A DNA stretch of 20,554 nt, from assembly GCA_018398765.1 (NCBI GenBank), contig JAHBMJ010000325.1:1-20554 (forward strand), in the 5' to 3' direction. Each line of letters starts with the position of its first letter. Position 1 is the stretch's first letter. This document shows positions 1-10,057 of the stretch, piece by piece. Source of the stretch: Chromera velia. Its lineage: Eukaryota > Sar > Chromeraceae. The notes beneath the pieces are model-generated. The model did not search any database, was not told the origin of the DNA, and saw only the letters and a program-made list of their open reading frames with translations. The position numbers and the translations under genes were made by a program.

Positions 1-295
1 GCAAGGAAGGGGGTTGCATATACAGAGAAGAAAGCAAAAAAGTGAAATCTGCATTGCATTCTTCCTCCCCTCTGCTTCTTTCTACACATGCTTTTGCTAC
101 CAGAGTAACTAAAACAGCCGTATTTTGACCTCAAACCTGTCGGATAATCTTTGCAAAATATAGGGGATCTTCAATCAAGTATCCAATTTTCAAGATGTCC
201 ACTCTCCAGAAGACGACATGTTGTCATGTAGCAATGCATTCACACAAAGCACAGAAAGGGTGTGCCAGACGTATATTGTTACTTGTTTTCCTTAC

Positions 296-332
296 CTGTT
301 GCATCCGCTCGACAGGATCTGCACCGCCCGCC
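296..332 (-). other. possible internal micro-exon (37 nt) of an unidentified minus-strand gene
   Basis: On the minus strand a 37-nt stretch is bounded upstream by CCTGCCTGTGCGTAATGCAG and downstream by CAG|GTAAGG. The first matches the TGCAG acceptors of the other genes here, and the second is the best consensus donor in this part of the window. One frame reads AGGADPVERMQQ without a stop. No neighbouring exon could be joined to it, so it may belong to a gene running off the left edge, to a 3' untranslated exon, or to chance. Confidence 0.25.
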
Positions 333-560
333 CTGCATTACGCACAGGCAGGGTCTCTGCTGCTGAGCTATTTCATGCAAAGATCTATAAATGTTCCGGC
401 TTCACGGTCAAAGCAGGTGTGTGGAAGCTTGACTGAGAGATGAATGCATGTATAGACAGAGGGGTTGACACGCTCACGGAATTCTACTGTGTGCGGCCCC
501 GGAAAGCACCTGTGCATACGAATTTGTATTAGATGACTCTTCATGATTCGGATTGCCTAA

Positions 561-572
561 TGCATGCATGCA
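561..572. promoter_or_regulatory. TGCATGCATGCA tract (two overlapping TGCATGCA octamers)
   Basis: The tract is a perfect palindrome. TGCATGCA is the known binding word of an ApiAP2-family domain in apicomplexans. It lies about 230 bp upstream, in minus-strand sense, of the possible micro-exon at 296-332. A regulatory role here is inference. Confidence 0.3.
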
Positions 573-1504
573 AGGTATATATATCTTTAAAAATTAATAA
601 TTCAGACGTATACGGGCCGGTATGCAGTTTAAAAAAAAAAAAACAGTTAAGTTTGTTCGAGTTTGTTATTCGCGCGCGAAATTCGTTCGCGAAGGGCCGG
701 CGAGAATGAATTAAGTTTGTGCGTCCTCGATCGTCCTCGGAGGGCGGCTCGGGTAAATTCAATCGAGGCCCTGAGAAGTGTCGGAATTAAGTTCACATAA
801 AAATTCTGAGTGCACGTGATTTTCAAGTACCGCGCTGCGTGAGTGTACACTCGATAAGGCAGTCACTTGAGGTAGGGTGTGTTCTTGTAAAAGTAACATT
901 TTTAGATATACTAATTGTCACGTTCTATATGCATTAAACGTTTTTAAGATGCCGAATCATCATATTCAAAATTGACAAAACACAAAGTTTATGTACGTTA
1001 ATGTACATCGTATAGTACATCTTCATTCCAGAATTCGTTTGTTCATGTTATGTGAAATGGAAGATCTACTGGCTTCGAAGGAAAAGACTGTTTTTCTATT
1101 GAACAGAGCCCTTCCATCTGCTACTACAGTGCAAAGTAGTGCAGAGACGGATAGGATTAAAGTTAGAGCCTAGGTTAGAGCTATCTGAAGTAACTCATAA
1201 TCTAAAGTAACTCTAATTCTAACCCAAAATTACCTCTTCGTGGTACGTAATGTATGTCTATGGATATATTTTTGAATAACAATCATTCCTAATCAATGAC
1301 ATACACCGACATCCCTTATACAATGACCTAACTACCTACGGAGCATGATGTAGACTAATGTGCATGAATGTATGGTGCAAAGCAGACAATTTTCATTGTT
1401 TCGCATTGTCCCGCATTGCCAGTGACAAAGCTAGTGACGAAGCTGCAGCAAGTGGATGCACAAGTACTTGAAGCCTGAATGCTTCTTCAGATTTTTGTTT
1501 CTGT

Positions 1505-3411
1505 TCAATGCTGCGTGTGCGCCCATGCTGCAGGGAGGGCCACGTATTCTTCGTCTTCCAAGGGGGGCGTTGAATGTGAAACGGCACTGGAGGAGAGGGG
1601 GGGTGGAGGGAGAGGAGGGGGCGGAAGACCTGATGAGACAACAGCAGCTCCAGGTTGATCTCCTGGAACGAGAGGGGGGGGCGGCGGTGCGTTTGGGGGA
1701 GGAAGGGGCTTCCTGGAGAGGGGAGGAGGGGGCGGAGGGGGGAGGGGTTCCAGCCAGTTGGGGGCCTTCTCGCGTTTGCCAAATTTCTTGAGCTTGTCGG
1801 CAAATTTGTTCATCAAGCCGGAGATTTCGAAAGATTTCGGGCGTCCTCCTTCTTGACTTTTGAGCAAACCAGTGGCTTCGTCCTGTGAGAGAGGGGGTGG
1901 CAAAGGAGCGTTTTTCACTTTCATCTGCAGACCCTCTGCCACCGTGCCACCTGCAGAACTCTGCTGAGGGTCTCTGAGGTGTACTTTCTTTCTGCTGCAA
2001 CACACCCCCTCCCCTTCCTGCGCACCTCGGCCGTCGAGCTTCACAAAGAATCCATTCCGCATCTGCAAAAGGTGAGGCATGTCCTCTGCCCATGCTCTGC
2101 AGAAGCGCACTGCATGAGGCAACGTGATCCCCTGGCTGTGCGAGGTGGAGCACTGCAGGCAGGCAGACAGACAGGGCGGTGGCACAATGCACGCGACACT
2201 CACTCACTCTCTCTCTCTCTCTCTCTCTCACACACTTACACACACACACACACACATGCAGACACACACACACACACACACACACACATGCAGACACACA
2301 CACACACACACACACACACATGCAGACACACACACACATGCACACACACACACACACACACACATCGCGCATCCGCGAACGCACACATACACTGTCGTCA
2401 ATTCCCCCCCCCCAATTAGAACACACACACATAGAAAGCATGGAAAAATTACGGTGCACACAAGTGCGTGCACACGTGCAGACTGGCTGATACTGACCTA
2501 CGCGGACACAGACACAAGTAAAGAAAAAGCAAGCAAAGGCACACAAGAACTCATATGCACGTAAATACATGTGTACACACAGAGACAATTTTCCATTTGT
2601 ATACACACGTACTCAGAGACACACAGACATACATTGATTGACGGAGGCAAGTCTGCAGATTGTTGCACAGCACCGCATTAGAAGGTCACATGTTTCTACA
2701 GGAAACACTAAGGCAAAACCGGCAGACCTACCTTCCAGTATTGTTCTATCGCTGAATTACCCGGCAGGTTGTCGGGGCACTCGGTCCCCACTCTTGCGGA
2801 CAGCTCTGTGGACGCTCGTGACTGACAGCACACAAACTGAGCGTTCGGGCTCAAATATTCTTCTTTGTTGTAGTCCCTGCATCCATGAGGTTTCCATGTG
2901 AGGGTTTTGGAAGTCACGGGTGTTTCCTGGTGATACAATACTCGATTTCAAAGTCATCACCTCGAATGTCAATCGGTCACGCACAATTAGTCCAAAAAGA
3001 AGGACACAATGCAGCCCTCTGCCCAAATCTTCTTCTCTATCATAGACAGACACGCGATGCAATACAGAAATCTATGCGAGCATGGTGGACCTGACAGGAC
3101 TTTCGGGGTGGAAAGGGGAGGGAGCCGATGAACTGGGTTCCCAAAACATGCGGCACGCACACATCCACTTCTTTCCTTCTTACCGCAACTTCCAGTTTCT
3201 GTCCGTCTGCTCCCTTTGTTGAGGAAAAATAACAAGACGAGCCAAAATCTGGACCGCCGCAGACAATTGAGGCCTTTACTCACCTGCACGAGCGAGCCTG
3301 GTTCTCCCTGTCGAGGATCAGTCCCCTGCCTTGGTGGCATATGAGGATTAGAACAGAACAAAAAAGTGCGACCAGACTACGCCACTGGGCACGGAAAAGG
3401 GCGCGACACAT
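1505..3411 (-). CDS. gene A: secreted cysteine-rich protein with proline-rich tail (unknown family), 3 exons
   Basis: Exons are 3411-3284, 2876-2732 and 2152-1505, giving 306 residues. Donors are GTGAGT and GTAGGT; acceptors are ATGCAG and CTGCCTGCCTGCAG. Phases agree at both junctions (phase 2, then phase 0). The start is the ATG before a classic signal peptide: a basic N-end, then the hydrophobic run SLVALFCSVLILIC at about residues 12-25, with cleavage probably near residue 28-30. The mature N-terminal half has eight cysteines (42, 59, 60, 76, 92, 109, 142, 143), including two CC pairs, suggesting four disulfides. A short amphipathic lysine-rich segment (FADKLKKFGKREK) comes next. Proline runs resembling profilin/SH3 ligands follow, and the protein ends in an acidic/hydrophobic tail. 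No C-terminal membrane segment is seen. I do not recognise the family. Export or surface location is inferred from the signal peptide; disulfides are inferred from cysteine parity. The gene is unrelated by sequence to its neighbours. Confidence 0.78.
2153..2731 (-). other. gene A intron 2 with CT/CA microsatellite
   Basis: The 579-nt intron starts GTAGGT and ends CTGCCTGCCTGCAG. Its acceptor-proximal half is almost entirely simple repeat: on the plus strand (CT)n, then (CA)n broken by TGCAGA units at 2197-2364, then a poly-C run at 2404-2413. A 391-codon minus-strand reading frame crosses it, but the cysteine/valine repeats it encodes are only (TG)n translated. Confidence 0.75.
2197..2364. 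repeat. compound (CT)n-(CA)n microsatellite
   Basis: It runs CTCTCT, then CACACA, interrupted three times by GCAGACA units. It lies inside gene A intron 2, just upstream in sense direction of the acceptor at 2153. Confidence 0.95.
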
Positions 3412-3713
3412 GGGCGCTGATCGATCGATTGACAGGGTTTCTTGATGTTTTCTTGGAGCTGTACTTGTTTTAGATGGGCACGACGTCTTCAAGTTTTTGA
3501 GTACTTTTAGAACGCATGCAAAGCCGTCTCTGGGCCAATTCATGTACAGCCTCCAATTTGTGTACCCCCCAAGCTTTTGATTCGGCAAGAAAGACCAGTA
3601 AGAGGTATCATGACGTGCCTGTCGATCTCTCAGTTGAACACAGTCCCCTCAACCTTTGTTTATATTCAGCAGCCAATGTACGTATACAGGAAGCGTCAGA
3701 CCGAAATTCATGA

Positions 3714-3728
3714 TGCATGCATGCATGA
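3714..3728. promoter_or_regulatory. TGCATGCATGCATGA tract upstream of gene A
   Basis: Overlapping TGCATGCA octamers lie about 300 bp upstream of the gene A start codon on its promoter side. The word matches the ApiAP2 target known from apicomplexans. Similar tracts at 561-572 and 17373-17380 also lie 200-300 bp before starts or candidate exons. The role is inferred from position and motif only. Confidence 0.35.
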
Positions 3729-5043
3729 ATTCAAAAGTTCTAAGCAAGGTGCACACTTGCATTCATGTTTCGTATATGATATCGATATGTGAATAATTAA
3801 TTCATGGTAAATTTAAAAAGTGAGTGCGCGCGCGTTGCGCGCAGAAGTGCGCGGATGTGAGAGATGCACATGCTCATTAGTAATTGTACGTAAATGCCCC
3901 AGGCTCCTAAAATCGATGCTCGGCTCTCCATACAAGCAAGTCCGTCGGAAGATTCCTTTCTTATCAAAGCTTTTGCCCTCCTTTATAGCCTCTTTGTATA
4001 CAATTTTTGCTGTAGTTAGTTCTATCTAGTTCTAGCTAATAACTTGTAATAACTAATCTTAACTCAAAATACCATGATGACTTGAAATTTAATATTGATA
4101 CTTCCTAGGATAGTGCTAGCTTATACTCATATCATACGTCCATAAGCACCGTTGACACTAGCGTTAATACCAATATGATGATATTAAATTAAAAAAAAAA
4201 ATACTATCATAGCTAGTAGTTGCCAGTGAAGTATATCAACGATGCAAGTCGAAGCCCGACTAGGCCCGACAGTGGACCGCGGGGCAACCCGGAACATAAA
4301 TCATCATAAATCCTATCCTATCCTATAGGTACAGTACATTAATTTTTCCTAGGCTGAATCCTAGCCTAAGTATTTTTCATAAAACTTTTAAGTTTAGTAA
4401 TACAAGTATTAAGACTTTACAATGAATATGAAACTTTTTTTAAGCATTAGCATTTATGCTGACTAACTATCCAGCAAAATATACTGCGTTTTGGTTAAAA
4501 TTGTAACCCAAAGACAAAATTTGAGCAAATTTTTTTAAATTAAAGTATCCAAAAATTTTGAGTCCCTTTCTTCCAACCCAACGCGAACCGGCTACTTTTA
4601 CACTTTTTTTCTATATGGAGAGGAAACACAACAGATTCTCTTGCACAAGAAAGAACAATAAGACGAAGGGAGAAAGGAAAAAAAATATGGCTTCCCAATT
4701 TCTAACTAGATTTCTGATCGGACGAGCGCACTTTTATCCAACAGGATTCCCCAATTCCTCCCTTTACGCGCTCAAGTAGACACACACATATGCTACAGCC
4801 GGGTGCGTTATCTGATGCCAGGCAAGGTGAACAGCCATGCTACATGCAGGTGTACGTATGGATACAATGCGGCGTCGGGCAAGAGACTACGGCCTGCCTC
4901 CGCCGATACCGTCGAATCGTCACGCATTTTCTCCCTCCAACCTCATACATTCGTTTTCCTTTCTTTCTTTTCTTTGCTCCTGCGTACATGGCATCCTACC
5001 TTTCTCTCTCTTGCTCTTGCCCCCTCTCTCTCATTCCTTGCTT

Positions 5044-5134
5044 CGTCCGTCCGTCCATCCGTTCCTTTCTTCTTTCTTTCTTTCTTTCTTTCTGTCTGTC
5101 TGTCTGTCTGTCTGTCTGTCGGTCTTGCTTTCTT

Positions 5135-5169
<35 letters not shown>

Positions 5170-5252
5170 TGCTTTTTTTGTTCCTTCCTTTCTTCCTTCC
5201 TTCCTTTCCTCCGTTCGTTTCTTGCTTCCCCCCTTCCCCCCTCCCCCTCTCT
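5044..5252. repeat. pyrimidine microsatellite cluster (CCGT, TTTC, CTGT, TTCC units)
   Basis: About 200 bp of plus-strand pyrimidine-rich tetranucleotides: CCGT, then TTTC, then two CTGT blocks, then TTCC and C-rich sequence. It is strongly strand-asymmetric (polypyrimidine on the plus strand) and could adopt non-B structures. It lies in the spacer between genes A and B. Confidence 0.93.
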
Positions 5253-5458
5253 GAGTCATTCAAAGTGCATGGCGTTTTGGTCTTCCTCGTGATTCTTTTA
5301 TGCTTTCTTCGGTGCATGCTTAAAAAGAGATGTCGGCTGCGTGCACCCACATCCGCAGCCCTCCACGTCGGCAGACAGGCGGACAGACATGACGTACCCA
5401 GATCAAACAAAGAAAATCGAAGGAGGAAGATGTGAAGCCACCGATCCATCCTCACAGC

Positions 5459-5482
5459 ATCCATCCATCCATCCATTCATCC
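5459..5482. repeat. (CATC)n microsatellite
   Basis: Five to six CATC units with one CATT variant, in the A-B spacer. Confidence 0.85.
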
Positions 5483-5571
5483 GACCGACACGATATGTAT
5501 CGATAGCATTCCTCTCCCATCCCTCTGACACGCAGCCGCGACGTGACAGGGAAGGCAGAGACAGAGAAAAA

Positions 5572-5575
5572 GACA

Positions 5576-5636
<61 letters not shown>
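5572..5636. repeat. compound (AC)n-(AG)n-(ACAG)n microsatellite
   Basis: Three adjoining simple repeats with sharp junctions, ending in ACAGACAG units. The same AC-AG-ACAG order appears at 11599-11650 and, larger, at 14698-14857. Confidence 0.93.
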
Positions 5637-5814
5637 TGTATGTTTCACAAGGGCAGTCAAAGGATGAAAGAGAAAGACCGCCTCCCATTCGGCAGACACC
5701 GAAATTCACTGTGCCAGGGAGGCATCTGCAGAGACCGTCGAGGAAATTGATCGATGAATACTCTGACCGTCCGGGAGCCTAGTTTTCAATGTCGCTTTCC
5801 CTGTTCATGACTTT

Positions 5815-5854
5815 TTCTTTCTTTCTTTCTTTCTTTCCTTCCTTTCTTTCTTTC
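5815..5854. repeat. (TTTC)n microsatellite
   Basis: Ten imperfect TTTC/TTCC units on the plus strand in the A-B spacer. Confidence 0.9.
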
Positions 5855-6135
5855 GACGTTTTTTTGTTTGTTTCTCTGCCTTTCGATCAAACTCTTCTCT
5901 CTCTCTGGGGGCGCGGCCGTGCAAGTGTGTGTGAGTATGTTTCTGGCACTCTTTTCTGTTGTTGTGTTCTGCCCATGTATCTGCCTGTGTATGCGTGTCT
6001 TTCTCTATCGTCTTCATCTATTAATTGAGTTGTCTGTCAGTCTGCTTGTTTCACTGCATCTCGGCCTCTGCCTTTCTCGCACGTTGCTTCCCCTTTTACC
6101 ACGCACATTTTGTGACTGCGTCAGATAGAGCTCCG

Positions 6136-6138
<3 letters not shown>

Positions 6139-6169
<31 letters not shown>

Positions 6170-6336
6170 CCTTTTTTGTGTTTGCGGCAAAACAGAAAAC
6201 AAAGAAAGAAGATGCAAAGGAAGGGCGAAAAGAAGGGACATCAGGTAAAGGAATTCCTGCATCGTCTCTTTATTTCCTCTCCCCACCTTTCCTCTCTTCT
6301 GTGGTGAAAGAGAGAGAGAGAGAGATAGAGAGAGAG
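6139..6336. repeat. (CT)n tract (6139-6167) and (AG)n tract (6307-6336)
   Basis: Two dinucleotide tracts of opposite strand sense about 140 bp apart, immediately 3' of the gene B stop codon in sense direction (6343). If the 3' untranslated region extends this far, a (CU)n/(AG)n hairpin could form in the mRNA. Confidence 0.85.
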
Positions 6337-6342
6337 GAAGAA

Positions 6343-7584
6343 TCAGTCTGCGGGCTCCACCTGCAGACGCATGAAGTTGTCGAGAAACCAGGCCTTCCTG
6401 CAACATCATGCATGCACGAGGACAAGACAAGAGAAGAGAAGAAAGGGGGTAATGGAAAGGTCTCCGACGTCGGGGATGGACATCACTCACAAGTGAAAGA
6501 GAGAGAAAGAGAGAAAGAGAGAAAGAAATTGTTGGAAGGATTCATGCTGGATGGATGGACTCATCTGATTGAAGGAAACGGCTTGTAGACCGACTGACGT
6601 GACGTTTTTTCCCAGCTCTGCAAACCGGACAGTTCCCCCGAACATCCAGATGCCCCCCCGTGAGTCAATTCGGAGACCTGACTCCGCACGCGGTGGGCCA
6701 ACAGGGGTCTCTCGTTCCGGTTCTTTTTCTTTCGCTTTCTCTGCAGAGCTCTGTGACTTGCTCTCTTCCGACGAAGAGGAAGAGCAGCCTGTTGCCCTTT
6801 CTTTTTCTCTCCCTGTCTCTGTCTCTGTGCCTCCCGATGCTTCCGGTGTCTTCGCACCCACACGCGGTCGCACGTCTTCTGCCCCACTCCCGTTGTCTTC
6901 TTTGCTCTCAACGGCAGCCTCTTGAGAGGCAGAGACACAGAGGTCAAGAGATCGGGAGACGACCTTGCGAAGAAGAGTTTCGGGAGAGTTCCCGGTTGAG
7001 AGGGTGGGGGAGGCGGTCTGAGAAATCCCCTCCTTTTCGTTCCTCCGAGTGGAATTGAGGGAGGCTGAGCCTTCACGTGTATCAGCGGAGGGGATTTGAT
7101 TTTGTGGTCGTGTGGTTTGCTCTTGCTCTGCTGGAGTTGGCGGTTCTGAGGGGTTTGGGTGAGCAGGTTCCGGCGGGGGTGTCTGTGAAGGGGGACTGGG
7201 GGGGACGGATGCCGAGCCTTCTCTTTGGGGGGCGGTTTGTAATTGGCCCGATTCTCCGCCTTTTTTCGCTAAGGGAGGGGGGAGTCTACTTGCATGGGTT
7301 CGGAGATCCGTGGGGGGAAAGGAGGCAGAGAGAGTGAGGGCGGGGGGGAGGGACTCAGAGAGGGCAGTAGAGACCGTGGAGCCGGAGAGAGATCGGCCGG
7401 ACAACACAGCTCCTCCGTCTCCACTCTCCTCCTTCTCCTTCTTCTTGCTTGACGGTGTGTGAAAGGAAAGTTCAGTAGAGGAGGAAGACGAAGAGGAGAC
7501 GGGCCCTTTGCCTTCAAAAGGAAGGTCCCGAGAAACCGAAAATGAGGAAAGGGGAGAAGGTTGCCACGCGCTATCGAGCTCGAT
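6343..7584 (-). other. gene B exons 11-12: proline/serine-rich loop and kelch blade 6
   Basis: Exon 11 continues after VWTE with [10 protein letters not shown], then a loop of about 290 residues rich in P, S, E and T. It ends with [20 protein letters not shown] and [12 protein letters not shown]. Exon 12 (55 nt) adds [17 protein letters not shown] and TGA at 6343-6345. Donor GTCAGT at 6598 is phase 2 and matches exon 12. The closing strand immediately before the stop suggests the propeller ends with the protein. Confidence 0.78.
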
Positions 7585-10004
7585 CTGCAGTCACTCACTC
7601 ATTCACTTATTCGTCCATTCACTATTTGTCGAAAGGCAGACCTTGAACTTTTATTTACGTTTCTATAATGTCTCATCGTTCCATCATCAGATCGATGCTC
7701 AAAAAACAGGTGTTCATGTTCTGTGCGTGCTAAGTGATTCGACTTCAGTCAGCGGGTTTCACATGCATCAGAAGGCCCCTTTTCTTTTCCCGCGCGCGAT
7801 CAGACTCCACATCCGCATGCAGTCTCTCTTTTTTTTGGAATGTGAGGCGGGAGCAGGTGTGTAAAACTTTCATTTTGTGCATTGAGAGGGGAAAAAAGAG
7901 ACGAGGACAGAGAGAGAGAGGGAGGGAGAGGGAGAAAGGAGAAAAAAAATAAGGCAATGGAACGGCAGCAGCAAACCAGACTGAATCCAGTATCTCCCTC
8001 ACGACAAAACCAGAAGGAAAACCGAAGGAGCCCTCCACCTTGCGTCCCTCCAGACAAACCAAGCCTTGAGGTCTCTCTACTCTCTCTCCCTCTCTCTTTA
8101 CACACACACACACACACACATCAAATCAAGCCCATGCAGGCAGGGAGACAAGAAGGGGAGCGAAGAGAAGGGAAGGGAAGGATCGAATGTTTGACTCTCA
8201 CCTCACCTCCGTCCAGACGAAGCTCGATGTGTCCAAAGAAAAGAGGTCGCACAAGAAGGCGCCGTCTCTCCACCCCCCAAAAATGAGGAGGCGGGGACCG
8301 AGGGAGTCTGCAGAGTGGTGAACACGGGGACCTGGGAAGCGCCCTCTCTGGGCAATGCTCTTCCACTTCCACCCAGCGGTCACGTCCTTCCTTCGGCACT
8401 CCAGGCATTCTCCAGCTGTCTCCCTCTCCCTCTCTCCCTCAGAAGAAGAGGAAGACGACGGGGCCTTTCCTTTTCTTTTTTTGCGATGTGCTCTTCCTGT
8501 TTCTCTTTCGGATACTTCTTCTTTTTCTTTTTCGTGAAGGGACAGAGAAAGGGACAGAGAGGATGCGGACGAAGATCTGTGTTTGGAAAGGGGGCGGGAG
8601 TCTTCATGGACCTTCCTTTTCTTTCCCCCTGCTCCCTCTTTTCCGCTGGACCCCGTCGCTTCTTCTTTTTTCGCCTTTTCTATTTCCCTCACCCTCTTGT
8701 TTTCTCTTGATGCAGACATCGCCAGAGAAGAGAGAGACACTGCGTCGAGTCCTTCTTTTTTCTCTTGACCCCCAACCTGTTTTGTCCTCGAAGGGCTCCC
8801 TCCTTCCTCCTCTCTCTCAGACTCTCCAGAACAGAGTGCGCCTGTGTGGCGCTGCTGAAGGAAATCTCCTAACTGGCGTGCGTGAGTTGCCGGAGGGAGG
8901 AAAAGGGGGAGGTCGGGGGCCTGTCTGTAGGAATTTCGGGTCCATGCTCTCTCGAAGTTGGGCTGTGGCTGTGGTGGTTTCTTTTTGTGGTCGGGAATCT
9001 CTTCGGGGGATCCTCCTCCTTCTTTTTCATTTTCATTTTCCTCCGCATGGGTGCGTTTCGTTTTTGATTCTGTCTGCTGTGTCGTTTCCTTTCTCCTTTT
9101 GCTTCCCTTCTTCCTTACCGAAGAAAAAGACGAGACTACTTCCTCTCTGCAGAAAAGAGGAAGGTCAGGCATCTGCTTATACGAACTTCTGGTCCATGCT
9201 CTCTCAAGGGTCCGGCCTTGGAAGAGTCCAGATTTGTCTGGAATAGTCCGCTGTCCTGATGCGCTTTTTCTTTGGTTCTCTCTCTCTCTTCCCTCTCCTG
9301 ACGGAGATTTCTCACCACCGTGTCCCTCTCCTTCATCAGCCTTGGCTTGTGCCAACTCTCTCTGTGCTTGTTTGTGTTTGTCCTGCCCCCCCGTGCTTTT
9401 CCTTTGACGGCTCTTTGGGAGAATTACACGAAGCGGATGGCCTCCCACTCGCCTCCCTTTGGAATTGGAGGAATTGGCATCAGAGTCGGAAGAGGAAGTC
9501 TCGGGGCTGCTGCTGCTGCTACTGGAAGAGCACGCACAGGGGTCCGACGCTTTTCTGGGGATCGGCCTCCTGCATCTTGGGCGCCGCTCTCTCTCTCTGT
9601 CTCTGCCTGCGTGCGGCTCCCTTTTACCTTTCCCCGCTGAGACCTCTCTGGTGCTGCCTGTCGAGGAAGAGGAAGAGGGTCCACGGGGGAGGAGCGTGGG
9701 AGATGTGTTTCGAAACTCTCCCCCCACTCCGGGGGACAGAAGGGAACGCGCCTCCATCGAAACGTCCTCCTTCTCACTGCCCCCCCGACTCCAACATCCC
9801 GATTCCTCCCCCAAAGGCTGCTGGAAACGTTTCTGTTTGTCTCGACAGAGCATCCACAGGTCCTGCAGCCAGGCAGGTAGGCAGACAGGAAGGCGCAAAT
9901 GGAGACAGGAAGTAAAGACCATTCAAGGGAAACGACAGACTTCTCAAAAAAGCACTCGAGAGTCTTACAGAACCAAAAGTGCATACCGGGAGACAAAATG
10001 ACTG

Positions 10005-10057
<53 letters not shown>

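Larger units (their letters stand above)
1..1504. other. left flanking region, AT-rich, no supported gene
   Basis: Apart from the possible micro-exon at 296-332 I see no gene. Open frames here are short, have no recognisable domain, and do not join to other exons by phase. The stretch holds a TGCATGCATGCA tract at 561-572, the palindromes TTCGCGCGCGAA (669-680) and TTCGCGAA (686-693), and three spaced copies of a TTAAGTT word near 645, 711 and 786. Positions just below 1505 should include the 3' untranslated region of gene A. No transposase or reverse transcriptase fragment was found. Confidence 0.5.
3412..6342. other. spacer between gene B 3' end and gene A start
   Basis: No gene is supported in this 2.9 kb. 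Positions about 3800-4790 are clearly AT-richer than the genes, with A/T runs and no long coherent frame. Positions 5044-5854 are dominated by simple repeats. The part near 3412-3730 should contain the promoter of gene A, and the part just below 6343 the 3' untranslated region of gene B. The plus-strand frames over 4803-5435 translate pyrimidine repeats into serine, leucine, phenylalanine and cysteine runs and were not called. Confidence 0.6.

Noticed and set aside
1505-2152. Formin-type FH1 region in gene A
   Set aside because: Only proline runs are present. There is no FH2 domain, and the protein starts with a signal peptide, so a cytosolic actin nucleator is unlikely.
1431-2606. 391-codon minus-strand reading frame across gene A exon 3 and intron 2
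   Set aside because: Its upstream half is (TG)n translated as C/V repeats. Gene A exon 3 uses another frame that joins in phase to the signal-peptide exons.
4790-5476. Several long plus and minus frames of 150-210 codons
   Set aside because: They translate CTGT/TTTC/TTCC arrays in all frames, with no domain and no splice partner.
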